Assembly (NCBI RefSeq): GCF_900168045.1 | Contig: NZ_FUYY01000011.1 | Coordinates: forward strand, 1 to 51,164 | Origin: Salegentibacter holothuriorum | GTDB taxonomy: Bacteria; Bacteroidota; Bacteroidia; Flavobacteriales; Flavobacteriaceae | Reading direction: 5' to 3' | Length of the DNA stretch: 51,164 bases | Shown here: positions 25,596 through 34,532 of the stretch, one piece after another | Position numbering within the stretch: position 1 is the first letter of the stretch | Layout of the letters: each line of letters begins with the position of its first letter | Program-made: the position numbers and the translations under genes | Notes under the pieces: model-generated | Database searches by the model: none | Told to the model about the DNA's origin: nothing | The model's input: the letters and a program-made list of their open reading frames with translations, nothing else

Positions 25596-27593
25596 TTAGG
25601 TGTTAATGTCAAAAAGAGCTGGATCTACCAGGTTTGGGATTGTTATTTTTAGTTTTGGTTCCATTTGCATAGCCCTTTTTGCAGTGAAAACCGCTTCTTT
25701 ATTTCGGGCCCAGCTTCGGCGGGCAATTCCATTGTTCACATCCCAGAAAAGCATAGATTTTAAACGCTGCTCTGATGCTTTATTTCCTTCAAGAATCATA
25801 CCAAAGCCACCATTAATAACCTCGCCCCAGCCAACGCCACCACCGTTATGAATGCTTACCCAGGTAGCACCTCTAAAGCTATCTCCAATTACATTTTGTA
25901 TAGCCATATCGGCTGTAAATTGAGAGCCATCATAGATGTTTGAGGTTTCGCGGTAAGGGGAATCTGTTCCGGAAACATCGTGATGATCGCGGCCTAAAAT
26001 GACAGTTCCAATTTCACCTTTACCAATAGCATCATTAAAAGCTTTGGCTATTTTCATGCGGCCTTCAGCATCGGCATAGAGGATCCTGGCTTTAGATCCT
26101 ACTACCAGTTTATTTTCACGCGCCCCTTTTATCCATTGAATATTATCGGCCATTTGCTGCTGAATTTCCTCCGGTGAATTCTTTTTAAGTTCTTCTAAAA
26201 CCTGAGTTGCGATCTTATCGGTTTTATCCAGATCTTCTTCTTTTCCTGAAGCACAAACCCACCTAAAAGGCCCAAACCCGTAATCAAAACACATGGGTCC
26301 CATAATATCCTGTACGTAACTCGGGTATTTTAAATCCTTGCCGTTTTTAGCTAAAATATCAGCTCCCGCACGTGAAGCTTCCAGTAAGAAAGCATTTCCG
26401 TAATCAAAGAAATAGGTTCCTTTAGCGGTATGTTTATTAATTGCCGCAGTTTGTCTTTTTAAACTTTCCTGAACTTTTTCTTTAAATTTTTCAGGCTCCT
26501 CAGCCATCATAGTATTGGCCTCTTCTAAACTTAAGCCTGACGGATAATAACCACCGGCCCAGGGATTGTGCAGTGAAGTCTGGTCACTTCCTAAATCGAT
26601 ATAAATATTCTCTTTCTCAAAATATTCCCATACCTCTACAATATTTCCCTGGAAAGCGATAGAAACTACTTCTTTATTGGCTTTTGCTTCCTGAACTCTT
26701 TTGGCAAGTTTTTCTAAATCAGAGATCACTTCGTCTACCCAGCCCTGGCTATGTCGGGTTTTTGTTGCTTTGGGATTTACCTCGGCACAAACCGTAATAC
26801 AACCGGCAATATTTCCGGCTTTGGGTTGCGCACCGCTCATTCCGCCAAGACCGGAAGTCACAAATAATTTTCCTTCCAGGCCTTCTCCCGATCTTGATAT
26901 TTTTCTTCCGGCGTTTAAGACTGTAATCGTGGTTCCGTGAACAATTCCTTGCGGACCAATGTACATATAACTTCCCGCCGTCATTTGCCCATACTGAGTT
27001 ACTCCCAGGGCATTAAATTTTTCCCAGTCATTGGGTTTTGAATAATTAGGAATCATCATTCCGTTAGTGACAACTACTCTTGGGGCATTTTCATGAGAAG
27101 GGAACAAGCCCATTGGGTGGCCGGAATACATCACTAAAGTCTGATCGTTTTCCATTTCGGCTAAATATTGCAAAGTGAGTAGGTATTGTGCCCAATTTTG
27201 AAAAACTGCACCGTTGCCACCGTAAGTAATCAATTCATCGGGATGTTGCGCTACTTTGGGATCCAGGTTGTTTTGAATCATTAACATAATTCCTTTTGCC
27301 TGAGTGCTATTTCCCGGATATTCTTTAATATTTCTAGCATGCATATCATAGTCCGGCTTCAGGCGATACATATAAATTCTCCCGTATTTCTCTAATTCCT
27401 CTTTAAACTCGGGCAGTAATACCCGGTGATGTTTTTCTTCAAAATACCGCAGGGCATTTTGAAGCGCTAATTGTTTTTCTTCAGCATTTAAAATAGCCTT
27501 GCGTTTAGGTGCGTGATTTACCGAGGAGTCATATTCTTTTTTGGGAGGGAGTTCATTGGGTATTCCCTGAAGTATTTTCGCTTTAAAATCCAT
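25596..27593 (-). CDS. hutU: Urocanate hydratase, long Bacteroidota form
   Basis: The 665-residue enzyme adds water to urocanate to give imidazolonepropionate, the second step of histidine breakdown, using NAD as an electrophile. Family segments include YGGNGAVFQNWAQY, MYSGHPMGLFPSH, GLGGMSGAQPKAGNIAG (NAD-binding), DQTSLHNPWAGGYYP and GRDHHDVSGTDSPYRETSNI. It is about 100 residues longer than the Pseudomonas HutU, as is usual in this phylum. No hutH, hutI or hutG is adjacent, so the pathway genes are scattered. It leads a two-gene unit with the DUF4136 lipoprotein. Confidence 0.97.
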   Translation of the reverse strand: MDFKAKILQGIPNELPPKKEYDSSVNHAPKRKAILNAEEKQLALQNALRYFEEKHHRVLLPEFKEELEKYGRIYMYRLKPDYDMHARNIKEYPGNSTQAKGIMLMIQNNLDPKVAQHPDELITYGGNGAVFQNWAQYLLTLQYLAEMENDQTLVMYSGHPMGLFPSHENAPRVVVTNGMMIPNYSKPNDWEKFNALGVTQYGQMTAGSYMYIGPQGIVHGTTITVLNAGRKISRSGEGLEGKLFVTSGLGGMSGAQPKAGNIAGCITVCAEVNPKATKTRHSQGWVDEVISDLEKLAKRVQEAKANKEVVSIAFQGNIVEVWEYFEKENIYIDLGSDQTSLHNPWAGGYYPSGLSLEEANTMMAEEPEKFKEKVQESLKRQTAAINKHTAKGTYFFDYGNAFLLEASRAGADILAKNGKDLKYPSYVQDIMGPMCFDYGFGPFRWVCASGKEEDLDKTDKIATQVLEELKKNSPEEIQQQMADNIQWIKGARENKLVVGSKARILYADAEGRMKIAKAFNDAIGKGEIGTVILGRDHHDVSGTDSPYRETSNIYDGSQFTADMAIQNVIGDSFRGATWVSIHNGGGVGWGEVINGGFGMILEGNKASEQRLKSMLFWDVNNGIARRSWARNKEAVFTAKRAMQMEPKLKITIPNLVDPALFDINT

Positions 27594-27787
27594 TTAATTT
27601 TTGTTTGCAATAGAGTTCAATATTAGTAAGAAATGTTAAATTAAGAAGTTTTAAAATTCATTTTCTATAAATTTAGTACTCTTTTTTAGATTAAAATTGC
27701 GAATGTCTAAAATGAGTGTTTAAAATATCATGACTGTCGTTAACCGCTTTGATATACCAAATCAATAATTTATCAACTTTTATATAG

Positions 27788-28252
27788 ATGAAAAGCCTTA
27801 TACTGTTACTCGCTGTTTTTTGCTTTATTTCCTGTAAGGATCAAGAGAAAACTCCAGAAAATAATTCGTTAGAAAGTTCTGCGGAAAAAATAGGCACTAA
27901 GCCAGATAATGCCCATAATTCTCGAAACTCGCTGGATTGGGGCGGTGTTTATGAAGGTGTTTTACCTTGTGAAGATTGTGATGGCATTGAAACCAGCATT
28001 CGGTTAAAACAGAATTTAGATTATGTGTTATCTCAACATTATCTGGGAAAAAAAGAAGCTGAAGAAAGCAACATTAATCAAACCGGAAAATTTGAATGGA
28101 ATAAGCAGGGGAATACCATTAGTCTGGGAGAGCGGCAAAAACTATATTTTCAGGTAAGTGAAAATTACCTGTTACAGGTTTTTAAAGATGAATCTAAAGT
28201 TATGGGAGATTCTGCAATTAAATACAGACTCACCAAGGTGAATAGTTTATGA
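27788..28252 (+). CDS. NlpE-like copper resistance/envelope stress lipoprotein
   Basis: A 154-residue lipoprotein (lipobox CFISCKD) with a linker of about 40 residues and an NlpE N-terminal domain: WGGVYEGVLPCEDCDGIETS carries the C-x-x-C pair, followed by a small beta barrel (FEWNKQGNTISLGERQK). In E. coli NlpE signals surface and copper stress to the Cpx system; such signalling is not shown here. The gene is divergent from hutU with 194 bases between, and its TGA overlaps the stop of the convergent DUF5522 gene (28247-28252). Confidence 0.88.
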   Translation: MKSLILLLAVFCFISCKDQEKTPENNSLESSAEKIGTKPDNAHNSRNSLDWGGVYEGVLPCEDCDGIETSIRLKQNLDYVLSQHYLGKKEAEESNINQTGKFEWNKQGNTISLGERQKLYFQVSENYLLQVFKDESKVMGDSAIKYRLTKVNSL

Positions 28253-28417
28253 GTGCTTTCCGGTTTTTTTATTGAAACCATAAGGACAATGCCGGCAACC
28301 ACTCTCACAGCAATAACCGCGTTTTAAATGATATTGTTCGGTAAAACAACGGTAGCCTTCAGGAGTGGTGTAGTAATCTCCATCCTCTAGCGGAACTCTT
28401 TTTTTGAAAAAACTCAT
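28247..28417 (-). CDS. DUF5522 family small cysteine-rich protein
   Basis: A 56-residue protein: MSFFKKRVPLEDGDYYTTPE, then YHLKRGYCCESGCRHCPYGF, with four cysteines and a histidine that could bind a metal. I chose ATG 28417 over the upstream in-frame start at 28447 because MSFFKK is the natural start and a -7-like TATTTTTG (28422-28429, minus strand) lies directly before it, suggesting a nearly leaderless message. Function unknown. Its stop codon shares bases with the end of the NlpE gene's last codons. Confidence 0.85.
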   Translation of the reverse strand: MSFFKKRVPLEDGDYYTTPEGYRCFTEQYHLKRGYCCESGCRHCPYGFNKKTGKHS

Positions 28418-28449
28418 AGGGCAAAAATACAATTTCTTAACTTCCACGC

Positions 28450-28776
28450 ATGATTCTAATTGTTAACAAATATCTGCTGGGAAAATCTTTTAAGGGGGTA
28501 AGTTTATGGCCTTTTGTGATCTTAAAAAATCCGGAACTTAAAAAGGACGAAACTTTTATAAATCACGAAAAAATTCATCTTAGGCAACAAATAGAGCTGC
28601 TTATTATCCCATTTTACCTGTGGTATTTAATAGAGTATCTTTTGCGTTTAGTACAATATAAAGACCGTTTTTTAGCTTATAAAAATATTAGTTTTGAGCG
28701 GGAAGCTTACACCCAGGAAATGAAAGAGAATTATATACAGGAGCGTAAATTTTGGGCATTTTTACAATTTGTATAG
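28450..28776 (+). CDS. Small conserved membrane protein with HExxH motif
   Basis: A 108-residue protein. NHEKIHLRQQ at about 38-47 contains an HExxH metal-binding motif, followed by a hydrophobic stretch (IELLIIPFYLWYLIEYLLRL) and then FEREAY, whose glutamates could supply a third ligand. This resembles a stripped-down M48/M56-type zinc peptidase core, but it is far shorter than known members and may not be an enzyme. Similar short proteins occur in flavobacteria as 'hypothetical'. It is divergent from the DUF5522 gene and followed after 32 bases by the PLP enzyme gene. Confidence 0.8.
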   Translation: MILIVNKYLLGKSFKGVSLWPFVILKNPELKKDETFINHEKIHLRQQIELLIIPFYLWYLIEYLLRLVQYKDRFLAYKNISFEREAYTQEMKENYIQERKFWAFLQFV

Positions 28777-28808
28777 GTGGTTATTCCTAGAATTTAGACC
28801 TTTGCAAT

Positions 28809-29744
28809 ATGCCAAAATCCTTAAATTTTAATGCTGAAATTTCTTCGGAAAATCAATTTATAGCTGAATTTCCCAATGAAATTTCTCTTTACTTAAAACG
28901 AGAAGATTTACTCCATCCTGAAGTTTCCGGGAATAAATTCAGGAAGCTTAAATACAACATTTTTGAAGCTCAAAAACAGGAAAAGGATACTTTACTAACT
29001 TTTGGAGGGGCTTATTCCAACCATATTGCAGCTACTGCAGCCGCGGGGAAACTTTCGGGCTTAAAAACTATAGGAATTATTAGGGGGGAAGAATTGGGAG
29101 GAAATCTAGAGAAAACTTTAGCTCAAAACAGAACTTTAAATTTTGCCCATTCCTGCGGAATGCAATTCAGTTTTGTTTCCAGGAATGATTATAGGGAAAA
29201 AGAAACCCTGGCGTTTCAGCAGAAACTAACTGAAGAATTTGGAGAATTTTATTTGGTTCCAGAAGGAGGCACTAACAAATTTGCGATAAAAGGATGTGAG
29301 GAAATTTTGAGTGAGAAAGATAAAGAATTCAATTTTATAGCCGCTTCAGCAGGAACGGGCGGCACACTTTCGGGCTTGATAAATGCTTCTGCCAAAAACC
29401 AGAAAATACTTGGTTTTCCTTCTTTAAAAGGAGATTTCCTTTCCGAAGAAATTAAAAAATACGCATTTAAGAATAATTGGGAATTAATACTAAACTATCA
29501 TTTTGGCGGTTATGCTAAGATAGATTCGCAGTTGATCAATTTTATTAATAAATTCAACGAAAAATATCAAATTCAATTAGATCCGGTATATACGGGAAAG
29601 TTAGTTTTTGGTATTTTTGACCTCATAAAAACTGGATATTTTCCTCCCGGAAGTAAGATCCTGGCAATACATACAGGAGGTTTACAGGGAATTCCGGGAA
29701 TGAACAGCGTTTTAAAAAAGAAAAATTTGCCTTTAATCAATTAA
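28809..29744 (+). CDS. PLP-dependent D-cysteine desulfhydrase / ACC deaminase-like enzyme
   Basis: A 311-residue fold-type II PLP enzyme. SGNKFRKLKYN holds the likely Schiff-base lysine K43, GGAYSNHIAATAAAG is the substrate-binding loop, and ASAGTGGTLSG the phosphate-binding loop; the C-terminal AIHTGGLQGIPGM is typical of the ACC deaminase/D-cysteine desulfhydrase family. The family breaks D-cysteine or similar amino acids to pyruvate or an oxoacid; the exact substrate is not decided by sequence. It is the first gene of a tight unit with the glucosaminidase (4-base gap) and hemL. Confidence 0.92.
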   Translation: MPKSLNFNAEISSENQFIAEFPNEISLYLKREDLLHPEVSGNKFRKLKYNIFEAQKQEKDTLLTFGGAYSNHIAATAAAGKLSGLKTIGIIRGEELGGNLEKTLAQNRTLNFAHSCGMQFSFVSRNDYREKETLAFQQKLTEEFGEFYLVPEGGTNKFAIKGCEEILSEKDKEFNFIAASAGTGGTLSGLINASAKNQKILGFPSLKGDFLSEEIKKYAFKNNWELILNYHFGGYAKIDSQLINFINKFNEKYQIQLDPVYTGKLVFGIFDLIKTGYFPPGSKILAIHTGGLQGIPGMNSVLKKKNLPLIN

Positions 29745-29748
29745 TAAG

Positions 29749-30570
29749 ATGAGACTTAACCGGTTTTTTATTTTGTTTTTCTGTGCATTATTTGCGGTTT
29801 CCTGCGGGAGCAAGAAAAAAGTGGTCACCAGTAAAAAAGAAGGAATTATTACCGAATCTTCCGGAAACAGAGAGATTGAGGGCGTAAAACCGTTGGAGGG
29901 AGCACCAATATTACCACCTGTAAATCCGCGTTTATACACCGTAGAAGATTATATTAGGGATTTTGCCGCAGTTGCCATGGAAGAAATGCGACTTTACGAT
30001 ATTCCTGCAAGTGTAACTTTGGCACAGGGAATCTTAGAATCTGGCGGAGGGAAAGGCGATCTAACCATGCGCGCTAATAATCATTTTGGAATAAAATGTC
30101 ACGACTGGAAAGGAGCCCGGGTTTATCACGATGATGATGCTCGTGATGAATGTTTTAGAAAATATAAGGATGCCAGATATTCGTATAGAGACCATTCTCT
30201 TTTTCTAACCGAAAGAAAACGCTATGCAGCACTTTTTGATTTAGATAAAGACGATTATAAAGGCTGGGCAAGAGGTTTAAGAAAAGCAGGTTATGCTACA
30301 GATAGAAGATATCCAGATAAATTGATAAGCTTAATAGAGCGTTACCGGCTTTATCAATTTGATGCCGATGTTTTAAAAAGGCCATCTCCAAGTTACACTT
30401 ACACTCCAGAAGAGCCGGAATCTGTAACTTACAGGGTTAAAAAAGGAGATACCTTGTATGCAATTGCCAAAAAACACAATACAACTGTAGAAGAGTTACA
30501 GCGATTTAATAATTTAAGAGATACCAATATAGCCGTTGGGCAAATGTTGGTAATTATCTCTCCAGAATAA
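29749..30570 (+). CDS. Glucosaminidase domain lipoprotein with LysM
   Basis: A 273-residue peptidoglycan hydrolase. It has a lipoprotein signal (lipobox AVSCGS), a linker, then a mannosyl-glycoprotein endo-beta-N-acetylglucosaminidase domain (about 65-205; ASVTLAQGILESGGGKGDLT with the likely catalytic glutamate in ILESGGG, and NNHFGIKCHDWKG), and a C-terminal LysM repeat (YRVKKGDTLYAIAKKHNTTV) for binding glycan strands. It probably cleaves N-acetylglucosaminyl bonds from the periplasmic side of the outer membrane. It is spaced 4 and 6 bases from its neighbours, so it is part of one operon. Confidence 0.94.
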   Translation: MRLNRFFILFFCALFAVSCGSKKKVVTSKKEGIITESSGNREIEGVKPLEGAPILPPVNPRLYTVEDYIRDFAAVAMEEMRLYDIPASVTLAQGILESGGGKGDLTMRANNHFGIKCHDWKGARVYHDDDARDECFRKYKDARYSYRDHSLFLTERKRYAALFDLDKDDYKGWARGLRKAGYATDRRYPDKLISLIERYRLYQFDADVLKRPSPSYTYTPEEPESVTYRVKKGDTLYAIAKKHNTTVEELQRFNNLRDTNIAVGQMLVIISPE

Positions 30571-30576
30571 AAAAAT

Positions 30577-31866
30577 ATGATCTATAAGAGAAGTAGCGAA
30601 TTGTTCGCTTTGGCACAAAAAGTAATTCCCGGTGGAGTAAACTCCCCGGTAAGGGCATTTAAAGCGGTGGGAGGTGATCCCATTTTTATAAAAAAAGCTG
30701 AAGGACCTTATTTGTATGATGAAGACGGAAATAAATTAATAGACTATATAAATTCGTGGGGACCATTAATTTTAGGTCACGCCCATAAACCGGTGATTGA
30801 TGCGGTAATAGATATCGCGAAAAAGGGAACTTCTTTTGGAACTCCTACCGAGATTGAAACCAAAATCGCTGAATTAGCGGTAAAGATGGTGCCAAATATC
30901 GATAAGATAAGGATGGTGAATTCCGGAACCGAAGCCACCATGAGTGCGGTAAGACTTGCTCGCGGATTTACCGGAAAGGAAAAGATCATCAAGTTTGCAG
31001 GGTGTTATCACGGGCATAGCGATTCTTTTCTAATCCAGGCCGGGAGTGGTGCCGTTACTTTTGGAACCCCAAACAGTCCCGGTGTTACTCAAGGCACGGC
31101 AAAAGATACCTTGCTTGCTAAATACAACGACCTTGATAATGTAAAGGAGCTGGTAGAAGCGAATAAAGATGAGATCTCCTGTATTATTCTCGAACCTGTT
31201 GCCGGAAATATGGGATGTATCCCACCTGCTGAAGGTTTCCTGGAAGGATTAAGAAAGATCTGTGATGAAACAGGGATTCTACTTGTTTTTGATGAGGTAA
31301 TGACCGGATTTAGACTTGCCCCAGGAGGAGTTCAGGAAAGAATGGGAGTGAATGCCGATATTGTATGCTTCGGAAAAGTGATTGGTGGTGGTTTGCCGGT
31401 TGGTGCTTTTGCGGCCAGGAATGAAATTATGGAGTACCTGGCTCCCGTTGGGCCGGTTTACCAGGCAGGTACCTTGAGTGGGAATCCGCTGGCGATGGCT
31501 GCAGGTTTAGCGATGCTTACTGAACTGGATAGCAAAAGAGAGATTTTTGAAAGTATAGATAAAAAGACTGCCTACCTCCACGAAGGCATGGAAAAAGTGC
31601 TAACGGAAAATAATATTGATTTTACTATAAATAGGGTGGGATCTATGATCTCTGTACACTTTGGGAAAGAACCCGTAACCGATTTTGCTTCCGCAGCAAC
31701 ATCTGCAAATCTTGGTACTTTCAATAAATTCTTCCACGGAATGCTGGAAAACGGAATTTATATTGCGCCAAGCGCCTATGAAACCTGGTTTATAAGCGAT
31801 GCCCTTTCTTATGAGGATTTAGATAAGACGATTGAGACCGTAGATAAAGTTTCAAAAACATTGTAG
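30577..31866 (+). CDS. hemL: Glutamate-1-semialdehyde 2,1-aminomutase
   Basis: The 429-residue PLP enzyme converts glutamate-1-semialdehyde to 5-aminolevulinate in tetrapyrrole synthesis. Diagnostic segments are [16 protein letters not shown] at the N-terminus, [35 protein letters not shown] and [15 protein letters not shown] with the PLP lysine near residue 267. Length and motifs are standard. It closes the operon with the PLP desulfhydrase-like and glucosaminidase genes and is followed by a strong terminator. Confidence 0.98.
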   Translation: MIYKRSSELFALAQKVIPGGVNSPVRAFKAVGGDPIFIKKAEGPYLYDEDGNKLIDYINSWGPLILGHAHKPVIDAVIDIAKKGTSFGTPTEIETKIAELAVKMVPNIDKIRMVNSGTEATMSAVRLARGFTGKEKIIKFAGCYHGHSDSFLIQAGSGAVTFGTPNSPGVTQGTAKDTLLAKYNDLDNVKELVEANKDEISCIILEPVAGNMGCIPPAEGFLEGLRKICDETGILLVFDEVMTGFRLAPGGVQERMGVNADIVCFGKVIGGGLPVGAFAARNEIMEYLAPVGPVYQAGTLSGNPLAMAAGLAMLTELDSKREIFESIDKKTAYLHEGMEKVLTENNIDFTINRVGSMISVHFGKEPVTDFASAATSANLGTFNKFFHGMLENGIYIAPSAYETWFISDALSYEDLDKTIETVDKVSKTL

Positions 31867-31873
31867 AGTAATT

Positions 31874-31916
31874 AAACCTCACAGTCCCGATAGCTATGCG
31901 GGACTGTGAGGTTTTT
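31874..31916 (+). terminator. Intrinsic terminator after hemL
   Basis: A perfect 16-bp stem (31874-31889 with 31899-31914) around a 9-base loop, beginning with AAACCTC and ending in GAGGTTTTT, lies 7 bases after the hemL stop. It could also stop transcripts from the right. Confidence 0.92.
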
Positions 31917-31923
31917 ATCTTTA

Positions 31924-31958
31924 TGTCATTGAGGAGGCGATAGCCGACGTGGCAATCT
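31924..31958. repeat. Dispersed intergenic repeat (second family), half copy
   Basis: TGTCATTGAGGAGGCGATAG followed by CCGACGTGGCAATCT matches, with few changes, the reverse complement of 34483-34519 and the segment 50701-50737. It sits between the hemL terminator and the convergent GH3 gene. Confidence 0.6.
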
Positions 31959-31981
31959 ATATATTATGTGATTTTCCTTTA

Positions 31982-33496
31982 CTAAGAATTCATCCCTAAT
32001 AACTCTTCAACATAATCCCTGGAGTTAGAAAGTCTGGGAATTTTATGTTGTCCGCCAAGCTTATCATTTTTCTTTAGCCAGTCGTAAAAAAGCTTTTCAC
32101 GTGCCTGGTGAATTTTCGGCATATTCAGCGTCATATTATTATAACGTTTAGCTTCATAATCACTGTTTACTTCTTGTAAGGCCGAATCTAGCTCATGCTT
32201 AAATTTTTCAAAATCCTTAGGCGGATTCTTAAATTCTATAATCCATTCGTGCGCACCTTTTTCTTTGCCTTCCATAAAAATAGGTGCTGCGGTATAATCT
32301 ACAATTTCGCAATTAGTTACCAAAGAGGTCTTTTTTAAAGCTTCTTCAGCATTTTCAATGATCAACTCTTCGCCAAAAGCATTTATGTGGTGTTTGGTTC
32401 TACCAGTAACTTTTATGCGATAAGGATTGGTAGAAGTGAATTTAACGGTATCACCTATTTTATATCTCCATAAGCCCGCATTGGTGGTGATTACCACCGC
32501 ATAATTTTTCCCGGTTTCAACTTCAGCGAGGGGGATTGCTTTTTCATTTTCAGTTCCGTAGCTATCCATAGGAATAAACTCGTAGTAAATTCCGTAATCC
32601 AGCATCAGTAAAAGTTCTTTGGAATCGTTTTGATCCTGGCAGGCAAAAAATCCTTCCGAAGCATTATAGATCTCGTAAAACCTAAAATCTTCTTTGGGTA
32701 AAATCTTTTGATATTGTGGCGCATAAGGATCAAAACTTACCCCACCGTGAAAATAAACTTCCAGGTTTGGCCAGACCTCAAAGAGATTTTCTTTACCGCT
32801 GGTCTCCAGAATATTATTGAGTAGAACAAGCATCCAACTGGGAACACCGGCCAGGCTGGTCACGTTTTCTTTAATGGTTTCGTTTACAATCGCCTGCATT
32901 TTTACTTCCCAATCGTTCATTAGGGAAACCTCGTTGCTTGGCGTGCTGCTAAACTCCGCCCAGAAAGGCATATTCGCAATTAAAATAGCCGAAAGATCTC
33001 CGTAAGCCGTGCCGTTATTCTTATAAATTTCCTTACTCCCGCCCAATCTTAAGCTTTTCCCTGTAAAAAGTTGTGACTGCGGATTATTATTTAAATACAT
33101 ACAAAGCAGATCTTTTCCGGCATTATAGTGACAATCTTCCAGGGAGTCTTCACTCACCGGTATAAATTTACTTTTAGCACTGGTAGTTCCGCTGGATTTT
33201 GCAAACCATTTTATAGGAGTGGGCCAAAAAATATTGTTTTCTCCCTGCCGGCTACGTTCAATACAAGCTTCGTAATCTTCATATTTTTGAATAGGAACCC
33301 GGCCTGCAAACTGGCTCTGGTTTTTAATCTCACTAAAGTTATATTTTCTGCCAATTTCAGTGTTTTTGGCTTTGGAAAGCAAGTTTCTAAGCAACTCATG
33401 CTGAACTTCGTGAGGGTATTTTATAAACAACTCCATTTGGTGAATTCGCTTCTTAAGGAACCAGGAGGCCACGGAGTTTACTAATGGAATTGGCAT
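31982..33496 (-). CDS. GH3 family acyl-adenylating enzyme
   Basis: A 504-residue protein of the GH3 family, first known as plant enzymes that join amino acids to auxin or jasmonate. The ATP-binding segment WFAKSSGTTSAKSKFIPVS (about 110-128), the FYEIYNASEGFFACQDQ segment and the GLWRYKIGDTVKF motif are clear, as is the C-terminal hinge KVTGRTKHHINAFGEELI. Bacterial members are common in Bacteroidota but the acid and the amine they join are not known. It is divergent from the DUF2797 gene, 110 bases apart. Confidence 0.93.
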   Translation of the reverse strand: MPIPLVNSVASWFLKKRIHQMELFIKYPHEVQHELLRNLLSKAKNTEIGRKYNFSEIKNQSQFAGRVPIQKYEDYEACIERSRQGENNIFWPTPIKWFAKSSGTTSAKSKFIPVSEDSLEDCHYNAGKDLLCMYLNNNPQSQLFTGKSLRLGGSKEIYKNNGTAYGDLSAILIANMPFWAEFSSTPSNEVSLMNDWEVKMQAIVNETIKENVTSLAGVPSWMLVLLNNILETSGKENLFEVWPNLEVYFHGGVSFDPYAPQYQKILPKEDFRFYEIYNASEGFFACQDQNDSKELLLMLDYGIYYEFIPMDSYGTENEKAIPLAEVETGKNYAVVITTNAGLWRYKIGDTVKFTSTNPYRIKVTGRTKHHINAFGEELIIENAEEALKKTSLVTNCEIVDYTAAPIFMEGKEKGAHEWIIEFKNPPKDFEKFKHELDSALQEVNSDYEAKRYNNMTLNMPKIHQAREKLFYDWLKKNDKLGGQHKIPRLSNSRDYVEELLGMNS

Positions 33497-33606
33497 TATT
33501 CTTTATATCTTTATGCGCTGAGAATGCTTCAGCTGGTTGGCTGGATAAAAATAATTCAAACTTCGAAGCTTGCAAATCAACTTCGGTTAAAAATAGGGAA
33601 AAAAAG

Positions 33607-34401
33607 ATGAGATACGAAGGAGTGTTTAGAAAAATGAGGACCGAGATCACCGATAAAGTGCAGTATTACCTGGTTTTTGAGGACGATTTTATAAATATGA
33701 ATCAAATTCTTGGTAAAAAAATAAGTCTTAATTTTCTTCGTTTTCAATGTTTAAACTGCGGGCTGCAGAAGAAAATATTCCGCCAGGGTTATTGTTATGA
33801 TTGTTTTACTTCTATCCCACAAGCCGGAGACTGGATTATGAAACCAGAGCTTAGTAAGGCTCATTTAGATGAAGAAGACCGCGATTTAAAATTTGAGAAA
33901 AAATCGCAATTACAGCCGCATATAGTTTATTTGGCGAATTCCAGTAATGTAAAAGTTGGTGTGACCCGAAAAACTCAAATTCCCACACGATGGATAGACC
34001 AGGGAGCGCACGAAGCTATTGAAATAGTTGAGGTGCCTAACAGGTATTTGGCCGGAATAACCGAAGTGGCTCTTAAGGATCATGTTTCAGATAAAACCAA
34101 TTGGCGAAAAATGTTGACCAACGAGATTTTAGATCTTAATCTTGCCGAAGAACGCGATAAACTAAAAGAATTTATTCCTGAAGAAGCTAAAGAATATTAT
34201 TTAGGTGATAGAAAGGAGCTTGAAATTGATTTTCCGGTTTTGGAGTTTCCTAAAAAGGTAAAAACTCTTAACCTTGGAAAAAGTCCTTTTTATGAGGGAA
34301 TATTAAAGGGGATTAAAGGGCAGTATTTAATTTTTGAAGACGGTACCGTTTTTAACGTTCGCGCACACGAAGGTTTTGTAGTGGAGTTAGGGATAAAATA
34401 G
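33607..34401 (+). CDS. DUF2797 domain protein
   Basis: A 264-residue protein. I chose ATG 33607 (MRYEGVFRKMRTEI) because the longer frame from 33484 would overlap the start of the divergent GH3 gene and its extra 41 residues are low-complexity. Cysteines in CLNCGLQKKIFRQGYCYDCF (about 53-72) form a probable zinc-binding knuckle; VYLANSSNVKVGVTRKTQIP and the following IDQGA resemble a GIY-YIG-like nuclease fold start, though I cannot confirm this. The C-terminal part (KGIKGQYLIFEDGTVFNVR) resembles OB or barrel strands. Function unknown. Confidence 0.87.
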   Translation: MRYEGVFRKMRTEITDKVQYYLVFEDDFINMNQILGKKISLNFLRFQCLNCGLQKKIFRQGYCYDCFTSIPQAGDWIMKPELSKAHLDEEDRDLKFEKKSQLQPHIVYLANSSNVKVGVTRKTQIPTRWIDQGAHEAIEIVEVPNRYLAGITEVALKDHVSDKTNWRKMLTNEILDLNLAEERDKLKEFIPEEAKEYYLGDRKELEIDFPVLEFPKKVKTLNLGKSPFYEGILKGIKGQYLIFEDGTVFNVRAHEGFVVELGIK

Positions 34402-34420
34402 AATTATTTAAAGTTTTAAA

Positions 34421-34519
34421 TGTCATTACGATCCCGATTTTTGTCGGGAGAAGTAATCTCTAGATCGAATCCATCAATTTACAGATTGCCGCGTCGACTA
34501 TAGTCTCCTCGCGATGACG
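34421..34519. repeat. Dispersed intergenic repeat (second family), full inverted copy
   Basis: A 99-base element between the convergent DUF2797 and AsmA genes. Its ends, TGTCATTACG and CGCGATGAC, are inverted; CCCGA/TCGGG arms form an inner hairpin near 34433-34448. The right arm, read on the minus strand (GTCATCGCGAGGAGACTATA then GTCGACGCGGCAATCT), matches the single-arm copies at 31924 and 50701. Confidence 0.65.
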
Positions 34520-34532
34520 AAGAAATTATAAA

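Noticed and set aside
33484-33606. Longer N-terminus for the DUF2797 gene
   Set aside because: It would overlap the start of the divergent GH3 gene by 13 bases, and the extra 41 residues are unlike the family start, which fits ATG 33607.
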